6,399 nucleotides of DNA. Source: Legionellaceae bacterium. GTDB lineage: Bacteria > Pseudomonadota > Gammaproteobacteria > Legionellales > Legionellaceae. The stretch lies in assembly GCA_947470005.1 (NCBI GenBank), contig CANISA010000093.1, positions 1 to 6,399 on the forward strand. The letters are read 5' to 3'. Numbering within the stretch: the first letter of the stretch is position 1; each line of letters opens with the position of its first letter. Below, piece by piece: positions 5,924 to 6,399 of the stretch. A program made the translations under genes and the position numbers. Below the pieces are notes generated by a model. That model made no database searches and was not told the DNA's origin. It worked only from the letters and a program-made list of their open reading frames with translations.

Positions 5924-6399
5924 ATGATCAAAGTCTACAATTCATTAACACGTCAAAAAGACGTACTGACCCCTCGGGTGCCTGGCAAGTTGGGGGTCTA
6001 TGTGTGTGGCATTACGGTGTATGACCATTGTCATTTAGGCCATGCTCGCTTGATGGTTTGTTTTGATGTGATTGTGCGATTTTTACGTGAGGAAGGCTAT
6101 GACGTTACGTTTGTGCGTAATATCACGGACATTGATGACAAAATCATTAAGCGCGCGTTAGAGTGCGGGGTAACGATTGATGCGTTAACGGCCGAATACA
6201 TTGATGTGATGCATGCGGATGCGCGCACCTTGAGTTGCCTGCCGCCCACCCTAGAGCCCCGGGCGACGACGTCCATTGATGCGATTGTGCGTTTGATCAC
6301 GCGTTTGTTGGATCGCGAGTATGCCTACCTCAGCGACGAGGGGGATGTGTGTTATGAGGTCAGTCGCTTTGAAGGGTATGGTAAACTATCAAACAAAGA
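5924..6399 (+). CDS. cysS: Cysteinyl-tRNA synthetase (5' part, runs off window)
   Basis: CysRS charges tRNA(Cys) with cysteine in the cytoplasm. Only the first 158 codons are present, about a third of the usual length of roughly 460. The visible part holds the N-terminal half of the catalytic domain: KVYNSLTRQK, the zinc ligand Cys28 in VCGITVYDHCHLGHAR, the HIGH-type motif HLGH at 37-40, the NITDIDDKIIKRA segment typical of CysRS, and LEPRATTSID. KMSKS and the anticodon-binding region are beyond the window. AGGGGGAAG (5912-5920) is a strong ribosome site just before ATG 5924. The gene begins 15 bases after the glnS stop with no promoter or terminator seen between, so it should share the truA-glnS transcript. 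The reading frame is open to the window edge. Confidence 0.97.
   Translation, partial: MIKVYNSLTRQKDVLTPRVPGKLGVYVCGITVYDHCHLGHARLMVCFDVIVRFLREEGYDVTFVRNITDIDDKIIKRALECGVTIDALTAEYIDVMHADARTLSCLPPTLEPRATTSIDAIVRLITRLLDREYAYLSDEGDVCYEVSRFEGYGKLSNK

Overview
This window looks like a chromosomal housekeeping segment from a gammaproteobacterium of moderate base composition. The sequence gives no direct species label. The evidence is the close resemblance of GlnA, TruA, GlnRS, CysRS and GspF to gammaproteobacterial versions, and the presence of glutaminyl-tRNA synthetase. From memory, and unverified, a type II secretion gspF (lspF) next to glnA recalls Legionella and its relatives, so Legionellales is my best guess, held loosely.

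Layout, left to right. Positions 1-716 (minus strand) hold the first 238 codons of gspF, the inner-membrane platform protein of a type II secretion system; its 3' end lies outside the window. A divergent intergenic region of about 107 bases follows and contains an 11-bp inverted repeat with one mismatch. Next on the plus strand is glnA (824-2233), a type I glutamine synthetase with the adenylylation tyrosine kept. Two unrecognised genes come next: a 91-residue protein with an acidic middle (2333-2608) and a 224-residue, probably helical, soluble protein (2671-3345). The segment ends with a compact tRNA-function cluster: truA (3438-4235), glnS (4232-5908, sharing ATGA with truA) and the first 158 codons of cysS (5924 to the window end, 15 bases after glnS).

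The genes fall into three roles: protein export (gspF), nitrogen assimilation (glnA) and translation. TruA modifies the tRNA anticodon arm; GlnRS and CysRS charge tRNAs. GlnRS consumes the glutamine that GlnA makes, a metabolic link but not evidence of co-regulation. No ntrB/ntrC genes follow glnA. The tight truA-glnS-cysS spacing supports one transcript, with a plausible extended -10 promoter before truA.

I found no mobile element, CRISPR array, RNA gene, convincing terminator or new multi-gene system. The least explained parts are the two unknown proteins and the short dyads in the gspF-glnA and glnA-downstream gaps. No gene-free stretch reaches 300 bases.
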